NCBI GenBank assembly: GCA_003254925.1
Contig: QANZ01033471.1
Location: forward strand, 62,001-126,000
Length of the DNA stretch: 64,000 bases
Direction: 5' to 3'
Source: Chamaecrista fasciculata
Taxonomy: Eukaryota > Streptophyta > Magnoliopsida > Fabales > Fabaceae
This document shows, in pieces, positions 50,731-62,671 of this stretch. Both the position numbers and the translations under genes were made by a program. Below the pieces are notes generated by a model. It was not told the origin of the DNA and did not search any database. It saw only the letters and a list, made by a program, of their open reading frames with translations. The first letter of the stretch is position 1, and every line of letters begins with the position of its first letter.

Positions 50731-50879
50731 CCCCACATTCCTCTTCCTTCTCTGTTTTCTTTAATTTTCCCCTCTCTTCTTCTTTTACTTCTCCTTCACA
50801 ACAAATTATATATACAAATATATATAACACTGTGTCACACTAATTAAAAAAAAACTGTATCTTCTTCTTCTTCTTGAAA

Positions 50880-53800
50880 ATGAGCCAGTGTGTTCCTAGT
50901 TGGGATGTTTCCATCCCTCCTGATGTTTCCATGTAATTTCTCCTTTTTCTCTTTTCTGTAAAAATTTATTCCTAATTATTCGGATCTCTCTGTATATTTC
51001 TGGATTTCAATTTCAATTTCAATGATGGGGTTTTGAATTTTGATGCGTGCAGGTTAGGTTATGAAGTTGCAGAGCTCACATGGGAAAATGGTCAGCCCTC
51101 CATGCACGGCTTAGGACCACCGCGAGTTCCGGCGAAACCCATCTTCTCCGGCGCCGGCGCCGCCGTCAACTCCGCCCCTTCCAAATACACAACATGGGAT
51201 AAGCCACGCGCTAGTGGTACCTTAGAATCCATAGTTAACCAAGCTACTAGCCGCGCCGGCGACGACATGGTGCCGTGGTTCGACCCCCACCGAGCGGCGG
51301 CGCCGTCGAATACGATGACCATGGACGCCATGGTGCCCTGCTCCAATGATCAACAACAGGGCACGGTGGCGCGTGGAGTTGGCGCGTGCTTGGCGCGCGT
51401 GGGGTCGTGTAGTGGGCCCCACGTAACGGAAGAAGTTGAGGAGGAGGTTATGGTGGCGGCTCGACGCGCCGGGGTGGCGCGTGTGCCGGTGGTGAGTCAT
51501 GATTGGAGTAGTATGGATCAGAGTGTGAGTGGGAGTGCCACGTTTGGGAGGGATAGTCAGCACGTGACTTTTGACACGTGCGACAGGGAATTGGCCGTCG
51601 GATTCACTTCCACGTCAATGGGTTCGCCGGAAAACACCAAAACCACCACCGTCGACGACCATGATTCCGTTTCCCATAGTAGACCACAGGCAAGAATCTT
51701 CTTATCTATCCAATCTATTTTGTTTTTTTTCAAAAGATATATCCAATCTCCAATTATGTTTAAAAGTTTGATTAAAACTTTAATACCTTTTCAGTATTTT
51801 TCTTTAATAGAGTAGACTATTAATTAGTAACCTATAAAATTATTTAGTAATTCCATTTTAAAATATTAAATAGAATATTATTTATTAATTTTTTATAGAT
51901 TAAATAGTATTATTTTAATATTTTAAAGATTAAATTGTTAATTTAATAATTTTTTAAATATATATTTAAAAATATTAAAATAGTACTAACAGAAGGTTCG
52001 CTCGATCTTGTACAAACCGAGATTATAATCATTGTGTAGAGAATCTCTAGATTTATCCGCGAAGTAAATAAATAGAAATAAAAAATGTATTTATTTTTAG
52101 ATACATTTTAAGATTTTTTTTTATTGGTCTGACAGCATCTCATATTTTGAAATTTACAAAAATTTATTTAAAAGATAATTTTTATTATTTGAAAACTCAC
52201 TTGACCAATCAAAAGAAACCTTAACATGTGCGGCTTTGAAAGCACATGTTAGAAGGACTCATAAAAAATTAGTATTATAATGATTAAGGAATCTGATTAA
52301 ATAAATACTTATGAAGTAATGATAACTTTTTTTTGGTGGATGAATAGTCAAATTACACAGTCCAATAGGCAATAACATCTAAAAACTGGAATCATTCTTC
52401 AAAGGGATGCTTTCAGAAGTTGTCAGAACATTTTTCATTTATATAAGTTTGTTTCATAAGTGATTTTTGTGGATGCTTTACTGTATGGTCTATCCGGGAG
52501 GAATATGTTGAGGGGACATATTAAAATTCTAAATCACTTAGTTAAAATATTTTTTAACTCTATATATATATATAATGAGACAATTTTATTTCTTTAAGAA
52601 TTTGTTTGAGATAAGTTAAGTCTTTCTATAATTTTATTAAACAATTTTGTATTAATTTTATTAACAGAGAGAAAGAGGGGATGAGGAGGAGGAGAAGAAG
52701 AAAGGAACAGGAAAATCCTCAGTTTCCACTAAAAGGAGTAGAGCTGCAGCTATACACAATCAATCTGAAAGGGTGGGCCTCTCTTTTTTTATTTAAAATC
52801 TAAATTTAGCATATATTTTATTGTTCATTTGATTAGCTCACTATTTCGTTCTCTATTTACTATTATTATTTTTTTGCCCAGAAAAGGAGAGATAAGATAA
52901 ACCAAAGGATGAAGACATTGCAAAAGCTGGTCCCAAATTCCAGCAAGGTATATATAATAAATAAATATAATTATAAAATTCATATAATTGCAGTTGAGAG
53001 ATTTAGTAGCAAGTGTTGTGTTTGGCAATGATAGTGTGTGTTGTGTGTTTATGTGTGAGCCAGTTATGTTGAGATATCTTATGGTCCCAAAGTTTTGCAT
53101 CAATTCAATGAGAAAAACAGTATAGCATAGCAGTAGCATCTTTTTCTCTTGTCTTGCTTCTTCTAATAGTCATTCAACAACTAGAGTGGTCCCATTAGGA
53201 TTCAACTCCATATAAATTCTTTCAAATTATTATTATTATCATAGGAAAACCACTTCCAAAAGTTCTTTTAGATTATATAACTTTTTTTTAAAAAAAATTG
53301 ATTTTTTATTTTACAGCTAATATTATAGTTGTAATAAGATTTTTGGACATCTCATGTACACAAACAGTGTGTTTTCAAACAGATTGTCTTAATCATTGCA
53401 TTAAAGTACCTTGTGTCCTTTCATGTCAAAATGGTGGAGATTGAGATTGAGTAGACAATGGATTGGAAAATTGTGGTTCAAAAAATTTTGTCCAATCAAA
53501 TGAATATGTTTTTATATATATGAAATTATATATTTATAGTATACTATATATTATGACTTATGAAGCTCTCCTCAGTCCACAAATTCTCTATTCTTCACTT
53601 CACCATTTAATATTTCATTCTTTATTTTGTCAAACTTTGACACAAAGCTGTTTGGTGAGGGGACACCTCCAACTGCTCCTATATTGACCCTTTCTAGTGG
53701 TAGGCTCCTTGTCATTTATGGCCTATAATTTAATTAGAGAAAATTAATAATGTAATTTTTAAAAGATTATCAAATTGATAATTTGATCTCTAAGAAATTA

Positions 53801-55400
53801 ATATATATAATTTAATGCTTGAAAATTCTCAACAACATATCTTTTAATCATTATTATAAACTAAAGAGTATATTGTTTGTATTTATCAGAAATTAAATTA
53901 TCAGTTTGATAATCTTTTAAAAATATAATTATTAATTTACTCAATTTTTTTGGCTAAAAATAATTTACTCAATTCAATTATTCATATTCATGCTCATAAG
54001 AATTGAGTCTAATAGGAGTTAGTATCTTATAATGGATGAACTCTTGTTCAAATATTCTTTGGAGATTGTCCATATATATTTAGTATTCGAGAGTGTTTCA
54101 AATAAGATTGTCTTTATAATGAAATATACTAGTAAAAAATGAAAACAAAATTCTCATTTCATATTTTACCAAAACCCTATAAATTGCTAAATCAATTAAA
54201 GATTAATTAATTAATTGAGGTTAACTGATGTTATATTTGCAGACTGATAAAGCCTCAATGCTGGATGAGGTGATAGAATACCTAAAACAGTTGCAAGCAC
54301 AAGTTCATATGATAAGTAGGATGAACATGTCTTCCATGATGCTACCAATGACCATGCAACAACAACTTCAAATGTCTATGATGACTTCAATGGGCATGGG
54401 CATGGGTATGGGTCTGGGTATGGACATGAATTCTATTGGTCGCACTAACATTACCGGAATCCCTCCGGTCTTCCATCCTTCTGCTTTCATGCCAATGGCC
54501 GCCGCGTGGGACACTTCTGCCGGGGCTGACCGGCTTCAAGGGCCTCCGGCTGTGGTCATGTCGGACCCCATGTCCGCATTCCTAGCATGTCAGTCACAGG
54601 TAAGAATTTTTTTGCCTTAATTATTTTTCCTTAATGATGGTTTTAATTTTTTCTATGTTTTGTTACTAATTTGTGTTTAAGTGATAAATTGCCTGAACTA
54701 ATGAATGCATGCATGTGAATTGTGATGTACTGATTAATTAATAATGAGGTTGTTGCAATCAGTCAACTTAATAAAGTGGAGCGTGAAAATTCAAAATTGT
54801 ATTGAGTTTGTTAGCAAGGTGACAGAATTGATTGGTTCCTTGTTAATTCATTTGAAAAGGTGAGGCTAATCATCATAAGCTTCCAAAGAAACTGAAACAA
54901 AAAATCTAGGTAAAGATCTTTTTATGACTTAACATATCATAATTGATGTTTTTAACTTTTTAAAAAAAACAAATGTTGATCATTTTATTGAGTCCTTGAA
55001 AAAAAAAATCATCTTATACGTACGAAATATATCACTTTCACAAGTTGCATCAAAGCTAATTAGATTATAATACAATGAGTTGATTGTATAATAATTGAGT
55101 AATATTGCATGCATGAAGACAATATTCATGGTGAACCACCAAAAAAAAATCACAAGCTTTTAAAAGTCAAGATGAAAATCTAGGAGACTATTTTTTTCTC
55201 CCAGATTAAAAAGAATGCTTGCGTTTAATTTGTATTTGAATTTCTCTCTTTTTTCTCTATTTATATAAAATGACAAATTAATTATAATAATTTGATATAT
55301 ATTATTATATATGCAGCCGATTACAATGGATGCATACAGTAGGATGGCTGCCATGTATCAACAGCTCCATCAACCTCAAGCTCCTAGTTCTAAGAGCTGA
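50880..55400 (+). CDS. UNE10: bHLH transcription factor, UNE10/PIF8 type
   Basis: Nuclear phytochrome-interacting bHLH factor. Exons 50880-50932, 51053-51689, 52668-52772, 52882-52947, 54243-54599 and 55317-55400 give 433 aa. The start MSQCVPSWD matches what I recall of UNE10. The phyB-binding (APB) core ELTWENGQ is at residues 25-32, followed by HGLGPPR. VPWFDPH and the motif FTSTSMGSPEN lie in the middle. The bHLH spans about 250-305 (RSRAAAIHNQSERKRRDKIN, then helix 2 from TDKASMLDEV). The DNA-contact triad H260, E264 and R268 is intact, which predicts E-box/G-box binding. A Met/Gly-rich repeat follows (MGMGMGMGLG), and the protein ends QAPSSKS. Intron 2 (51690-52667) starts CAG|GCAAGA, so it is a GC-AG intron; no GT donor keeps the frame and the conserved SRPQ end. 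Exon 2 is strikingly GC-rich compared with its surroundings. Confidence 0.93.
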
Positions 55401-55649
55401 TTAACTCCAAAGGTTTTGTGATGTTGTCACTATTATAAAACTGTGCAGCTTTAACTATATTTTTTTTGGAGAGAATTATATGTATATATAAATCTCCAAA
55501 TTAAGGAGAGGCAATTATTGTAACTTCATTTTAGTGTCTTTTGTTTTTTTTTTTTTAAATTTTTGGCGAAAAACATCTTCTTAAGTTTCATGCTAATTAC
55601 AATGACTTGTATGACGTGTTTGTATCTTTATATAATTTTATTGATATGT

Positions 55650-55655
55650 AATAAA
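55650..55655 (+). terminator. Polyadenylation signal of the bHLH gene
   Basis: AATAAA about 250 bp after the stop codon, preceded by TGTAT-type upstream elements (tgtatcttta). A likely near-upstream element for 3'-end formation. Confidence 0.5.
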
Positions 55656-55699
55656 GTTACATATTACATCCAAATCCTTGTCTTCTTCCCACATTATTT

Positions 55700-56175
55700 G
55701 ATTTGATTTATTTTGTTTTAGGCTTTTTGGAATCTTCCTCATTTTGTTACATATATACTTAGTGATCTAGTTTGAGAATACATAGTGACGATTTTTACTG
55801 TCTTATAGTTAACCTCAATGAGTGATACTCTTTCTTTCGATCGATTGTTCTCTATTGTTAATTTGATTTTCCACGTTTTTTTGTTTAGAACCACACAATT
55901 CCTTTTGGTTTAATTTTAACTTTATCTTATAAATTAATTGTGTTGAATTATAAGCGGTGTTCTAATTTTTAATCCATAGTAAAACTAATATAATGTTCAA
56001 GCGCTACATAAAAAATTGCATCCTTATATGTCATTACTTAACATAAGCTCAAGTGTGGAGACGATCATTATATTGACAACTATATGGTCCTCGATCGTAA
56101 GGGTCAAAGAGGTATATATTGCCTCTTTTATATGTTATCTACTTTAATTTTAACTGAGTTTGAATATGTTTTTCT
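55700..56175. other. Intergenic, nothing recognised
   Basis: AT-rich spacer downstream of the bHLH gene. No gene or repeat end seen. Confidence 0.4.
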
Positions 56176-56713
56176 AGGTTAAAATCTCATTTTGATCTTT
56201 CAATTATGGGGTTAGTTTCATTTTGATTTTAAAATTATTTTTGTTCCATTTTAATTAATCATCAAGCTATCATTTTCATTTGTTTCATTTTGATCTCCAA
56301 AATGTAATTTCGTGTAATTTATGCCATTATTTCTAATTTAGACAAGCAAGAATTAAAATGAATAATTTATCTCTCCTATGTGTTAAAATAAGTGAATTGA
56401 TGAAGATATAAAGAAAAATCTTTTTTCTTAATCATAAATTGAAGATAAATTTGTGGTTAATTATCTTTTTATCAAATAGTTAAAATTTTTCTTTATTTCA
56501 TGTGAACTCATTTATTATGACACATATGAGAAAACAATGATTCATTTCAACTTTCCAAGATATAAATAATGGCAAAAACCAAACAAAATTACATTTAAGG
56601 ACCAAAACAAAATAAATGTGAAAGTTTGAAAACTAAAATAAAATAAAAAATAATTTTAGAATCAAAATAAAACTAACCTTATAATTTGAAAATCAAAATA
56701 ACTATTTGACCTT
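56176..56713. mobile_element. About 540-bp palindromic MITE
   Basis: The left end (AGGTTAAAATCTCATTTTGA, then GGGGTTAGTTTCATTTTGAT) and the inverse of the right end (AGGTCAAATAGTTATTTTGA, then AAGGTTAGTTTTATTTTGAT) match over more than 100 bp with interruptions. The whole unit is a loose foldback. No target duplication was assigned and there is no coding capacity. Confidence 0.7.
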
Positions 56714-59700
56714 TTTTCAAATTATTTGTATTTATATGGTTCCTCTTGATGATCTGTTATGCTTTTTTTTCTTTTTATTTTAATTTTAGAAAAGCATGTT
56801 TGATCTATGATATTGCAATTTTAACTTTGCTGTGTCTTTTAATGATTAATATTTGTATACCCGTTTATCATGAATGGAGTATGATGAATTATGCAATTTG
56901 AATGGAGTATAAAAAAGAAAAGAAAAGAAAAGAGTATTGAGCTGGTCGATATTCAGCATGCTTTGATACAAGAGATTTTTATTCATCATTGACAATTTAT
57001 ATATGTCTTCATCATGGGGATATTCTTTAATTTCATATATATTATGCAACATATCATTACATAATCCTTAATTATTACTTCACGAAATTGCTTATTGATT
57101 GTTCTAATGAACAATAAAATAAATATATTACTAAAAAAAATTCTACCATTCATCACGACAAAATGTTCTAAATAATTTAAAGCAAAAGCACTCTTTTTGT
57201 CTCTAAATTCTAAGTTAATTTTCAATTTCGTCTCTAACGTTTGTTTACTATCAATTATATCTTTAACATTTTATATTTTAATTGATTTTATCATTTTTTT
57301 TACTTTAGCCAAATATTAAAATTTTGCGTGACTAATAACATATAATATAAAGTTAATAGAAAAACTCTAATTTAAATTAAAAAAATTGATGAAATTTGTC
57401 GTTAATTTATTGAAAGAAGTTAATCAAAAAATAAAATCAATCAAAATATAAAGTTTTGGAGGCATTGTTAACAATAAATTAATAGTGAGAATGAAATTAA
57501 AATTTGATGTAAAATTTAAAGATAAATTTTTTTTTATATTAAAATTTGTATGACAAAAAATCAAGGTGTCCCAATTATCTAACTTTCAATACCAAAGCCC
57601 TAAATTGTTTTTGTATATCCCCTTAATCTGATAAGGCTGCAATTAATCAATGACATGAAACTGATGATGAAAGGAGAAATTATTGCATGACTCCAAATAT
57701 ATACAATGAACAGGTAAGGTAGTCAATCAAATCAAATTAATAGTGTCGTTTTAGTATGAAGAAAGCTTGGGCTCAAAAAATTAAATTCCTACAAATTACA
57801 CAAAATTATTATACTACACTTGTAGGAATATTAATGGTGTGCATCTCAGTCACGTTTTGGTTTTGGGGATCTAATAGACAAAATCAAAATCATATATCTC
57901 AATAAAGAAAAACCATGGGCCAATTATTTAATAATTATTATCCACTTCACTTCCATTATTATTGGTACATGAATAGATCATGTCTCCTGAGTTTCTGGCC
58001 TCTATCCCTATTATTATTAAATGGACATAATTGGTCAATGACACAGTACTCTTCAGAGAATAATCACTGTTGGATTATTAATCCGCATTGATCAAACGGA
58101 CATGGTGTAAACGACAACTTCCCAACATTGTCGTTTATTGGATGTCACAAACTGGAGACATCTAACATGCAATGCTTGGTTAAAGATGAACACTGTATGA
58201 TTTGCATACTCAAAAATACAGTTGGATAAGGGTTCACCATACACTTATTTGTTTTATATTTTTTGTTAATAAATTTATCTTGAGAGTTTTAAAATGGCCA
58301 AATAAAATTTCTTACATCTTTTTTATAAGATTTTTTAATTTGACATGCAATGAAGATTTTATACATAATAAATCATAAAAAAAAATATTAAATACATTTT
58401 TTATATGACCAATCATAAAAGAAAAAATTATAAATTAAACTTTTAATTAAACAACTTTATAATAAAGATATAAGAAATTTCATTTAATTTCTTTCTTTTC
58501 AAAGTTTGGGTAGAGTATTGAATTTATTAAGTTGATTATGAATTGATAAATTCAACTAACAATTAGATTAGATAATATCATAAATATATAAAAAAAATAA
58601 AAATTTATTATTTAAAGTGCATGGTGTCAAAAACTTACGGGTAATGATATGAAACAATGGAGAGACAGAACAATCCTTTTTTTAATTGTTATATTATTTT
58701 TATGGGAAAATGTGAAAAAGCAGAGGGGAAAAAACCATTTGCTCTGTCTATAGGGTTTTATTTTTTTATTTATCAAATGGTAGTTTGATTTATATTTTAA
58801 AGTTTTAAGTTTATTATTGCAAAAGATATATGCACATATATATATATATATGTATGTATATGTATATAATATCCATATATAACAAAAGTTTAAATATATC
58901 AAACTATTTTTTCCTTGTTAAAATTAAATGATTTCACGAATATGACACTGAAATCCCAACTCAATAATATATATATTCACTTTTTATCACCTAAAATTGT
59001 GACCACTAAATTTTGTATGGAATATAATGTATTCGCTTATCTAATAAGTTACACTGAAATCATTAAAATTGTCACATTATTATCCTTATTAGCACCAAAA
59101 GTCAATCAATCCACTATTTCTACTTAATATGTTAGTCAAGATTTTGGTGAGTAATCTAGAAAGGCAAATGTACTTATTTTTAATTGTTTTTTTTAAATAT
59201 ATCTTTTTCTAAAAATAATTTATTTAAGATCTCGTCAAGTATACTTTAAGTTGTAAAACGGGAGTAGAAAAAATACCATTGAATTTTAAAATCTGATAGA
59301 TAGAAACTTCTTGAATTTTCAACTGAACTTACTTAAGAATTTGAGTTTTGAAATTTGACCGACAAATTCCTTCAACTTTCGAATAAGTTGACAGAAATAA
59401 CTCCAAATTTTTTAATTTTGATCCGTCAATACCCTTAAATAGTCTCATGTTTTAAAGTTTGGAAGTTTTAAGTGAATAAAGTTAAAACTCAATCAATTTG
59501 TTAAATTTTAAAACTTACGAGTCTTATGTAAATCATTTTTAAAATTTAAAAAATATTTTTGTCAAATTTTAGAATTTAAAAGTGTTTTTCTATATTCCAC
59601 ATAAAGTTGAAGAAGTGTTATTAGTACAATGTAGTCATATACTCGTATGATTATTTTTTTACTTGATTTATACGTACAAATCAAGTTGTAGTTGAGTCGT

Positions 59701-60232
59701 CATGCTTAGCTAGGGGAGCTACCTTAATATTACCAATAATATGTGGAGTTTTTTTTTCCCCTTTTTCTTTTTCAAAAACTTTTAATCTTGTCGTCTTTAT
59801 TACCAATAATATTACCAATAATAGTAGTTGTAGTTTTTTTTTTGTGGGGTCAGATTTTGGCTTACAAATTACAAAATTCGTGAATGAATTGGTTACTTTT
59901 TCAGCAGTTGGACCAATTAACGTGGGTTCTAATTTGCCAATTTGCCATGCGTGATTGTGATGGGTATGTATATCGATCACCTTGTGTTTAGATGATTTTT
60001 TCTGGCAAAATATATACACATATCTTTTTCTTTATAAAAAAATATTAGATAAAAGTCCAACGACACTTACAATTATTAAGAAATTTCAAAACTGAATAGA
60101 AGACGCATAAAAAGTAAACCTTGTTGAATTATTGGACGGTTACGCATAAATAAGTCCTATACGAAAGGTATCTTGAGGACGAAGTGATCCTATAAGAAAT
60201 AAATTATGTAGATGAAAATCATCACAAAATGT
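56714..60232. other. AT-rich intergenic region
   Basis: No gene supported. It contains AT microsatellites (about 58836-58868) and long low-complexity stretches. Short open frames here have no family resemblance and look like chance. Confidence 0.4.
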
Positions 60233-62169
60233 TGTTGGAGATTGTGCCATAGGGCCAATCAATTTATGTAAATGTTTTGAACATTTTGATTAATTTATAA
60301 AAGATAAATTATGTTGTTATCATATTATTAGCATGTTTACTATGATAGCGTCCTTGATTAATTATGAGATAATTAATCTAAACTGTCCCTGGTCGATTGT
60401 TCTCGTGGGAGTGAGAATGAACTAAGACCAGCATGACCTCGGTGTATGGAGATACATGCACTAGATGCTTTACGAGAGTCATGGTGCAATGATGTAAGGG
60501 TTACAAGTTGCTGGACCGACCCAGAGAGTCCTGCATGAGTTTAGTCATAAGCGAGTCTCTCCTGTACTCTTGTCAAGATGCCCTTAGACCTGAGGTCTTG
60601 ACTATTCCGGCATTGTAGATGTCAAACTTTTGCCTAGTCCAACGTTGTCCGTAGCAGGGTAGCCATACAGGCTAGGTACGGGTTTGGTTGTTTACCGCGC
60701 TGAGGAATGTGGTTGACCAAAATGGAATTTTGTCCCTCATTAAAGATGAGGGATATCTAACTGGCGCGCCCTCGATGAGTCTGTCCAAGGAATGTATGGC
60801 CATACAAGGAAATGGGACTAACTCAGGGAATCGAGAAAGTTGTGGTTTGGATTAAGGATGACTTTCCCGTGCCTTATCCAGAACCAAGATATCGTGTGAC
60901 AATAGGGATCATGTCAAGGTGTTACTTAGGTTAAGTCGTTTTGGCATTAAAGCGACAACTCACGTGTTTTGGGTCGTCGTGATAGCTTGCTAGAGTCCGC
61001 TCTCGACTTGTGAGTCATAAAGATGACTTGCTGTCAACTTCACGTGAGGCCTGCTGGGTCACACATGAGCAGGATCAAGATGCCGCACTGGGACACGAAT
61101 TAGGGTTAATTCGTTGGTCACTTTAGTGACACAATTTAAGATATAGTTGAATGTCTTAGGACATGAAATCTTGTCTTAAATAAATATCTACACATATGAT
61201 ATTTAAATTTGTTGGACAAGTTTAAATATATTAATTGTTAAATAGATAATAGGATTAGTCTATTTACAATTATATTCTTGTTTATAATATTAGGAAATAA
61301 TAAATTAGATAAGATCCCTAAAAGTTAGGAGATTATTGATTTATTAAATTCACTAATATTTGGGGATAACAAGATTGAGGATGGCGCCTCATATAAGGGA
61401 TTTTAATTAATGGAAATGTTTTGTTAATTAAAGTCATGAATTTGAATTCAATATTTGATTTTGATTTTAAGATTCAAAATTTGAATTAAAGATATTAGGG
61501 TAATATTTTAATTGAGAATTCAAGTCCTAAAATTGTGATATTATTGTAATCTCATAATTTTATAATTTGATAATCCACTAATTTAGGGATTCCCTAATTA
61601 TAATTATCAAACTCCCCAAACTCTATAAATAGAGAAGCCAAAGTCGACTTTGGCATGCTAGTTCACATAAGAGGAGAAATTCAATTTCACCTATCTTGTG
61701 TGAGAGAAAAACGACAACCCTAATTTGGAGAGAGAGGGAGGGAAAGTCGAATTCTTCTTTGGAGAGAGAAAATCGGCCAAAACCCTAATCCACTTTAGGG
61801 CTTGTGTGAGTTCAAGAAAGAGGTTCTTGAATATAGGCGCCACCTATTCCTGGAATTCAAGAACAGTTCTTGAATTTCAAGAACGTAGATAGAAGTCTCA
61901 CATTCACTTGGGAAGAAGTGAAGGAGGCTAGCACCTGGGCATCTCCAAAACTGTTCGTGTGGATCACCAACAGAGGAAGCACACTTGGAGTGGACTTCTC
62001 ATCATCGCAATCACAGAAGCTACCGATTGTTTTTGGTAAAATTCTTATCCTTCTTCTAGTATAGACTCATATAGCGGATCCTGGCAAGAAATCACAGGGC
62101 TGCGCCATTATTTTGGTAATATTTATTATTTTTTGCTTCTGTTGCGCGGCGCTCTGTGATTTCCCAACA
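60233..62169 (+). mobile_element. Solo LTR, 1937 bp, with 5-bp target duplication AATGT
   Basis: Begins TGTTGGAGATTGTG and ends CCCAACA. AATGT occurs at 60228-60232 and again at 62170-62174. Same family and orientation as 12006-14241. The block AACTGTCCCTGGTCGATT through to the CACACATGAGCA motif is highly similar in both, while the AT-rich 3' half differs by many indels. TATAAATA lies at 61624-61631. No internal region or second LTR, so it is a recombination product. Assignment to Ty1/copia is inference. Confidence 0.92.
61624..61631 (+). promoter_or_regulatory. TATA box of the second solo LTR
   Basis: TATAAATA at the position equivalent to 13701-13708 in the first copy. Confidence 0.6.
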
Positions 62170-62174
62170 AATGT

Positions 62175-62671
62175 GTTGTCAACAAACCGTTTACCATCAT
62201 ACTCACTATTAATCAGGAAAGAAATGACTATACCAACTGTAGATGTCATCAATTTCCACTCATACTTGTTAATAGAGTCCGAAAACATGATCAAAAGATG
62301 AGAGACATCAACTTCACACCAAAGATGCCGCAAATTTTGCTAATGATTCAAAACTAGAAAAAATAATCAGATCTAACAGGAAAATCACTAGGAGATTGAG
62401 ATATGAGTTTATTGAAGAAAAAAGAGAAACAAGAAACACGACCTAGCCAGAAAGAACCACGACCTGAAGTCGGAGAGAAGTACGACCCAAAGGTTGTAGA
62501 ACCACGACCTGGAGACGGTGGAGAGAAGATAAGTGTATGAAATAGTGGGAGGAGAGGGTTGTTGTTGCTTTGACAGAGTTTGACAAAATATATACACATA
62601 TTGATAGACTTTAGATGAGAAAAGATATATGAACATATTTAATTGAAGAATTTATAAAATATTAAAATAAT
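62175..62671. other. Spacer with a decayed repeat between two LTRs
   Basis: The solo LTR inserted into a sequence that resembles 46999-47080 (see that entry). On the minus strand 62333-62173 gives an open frame with INKYEWKLMTSTVGIVISFL that ends at the LTR insertion. I do not recognise the protein. GACC-rich short repeats (ACGACCTGAAGTCGG, ACGACCTGGAGACGG) lie near 62458-62515. Confidence 0.4.

Noticed and set aside
51092..51563. Two minus-strand open frames of 84 and 113 aa opposite the bHLH gene
   Set aside because: Antisense shadows of the GC-rich exon 2.
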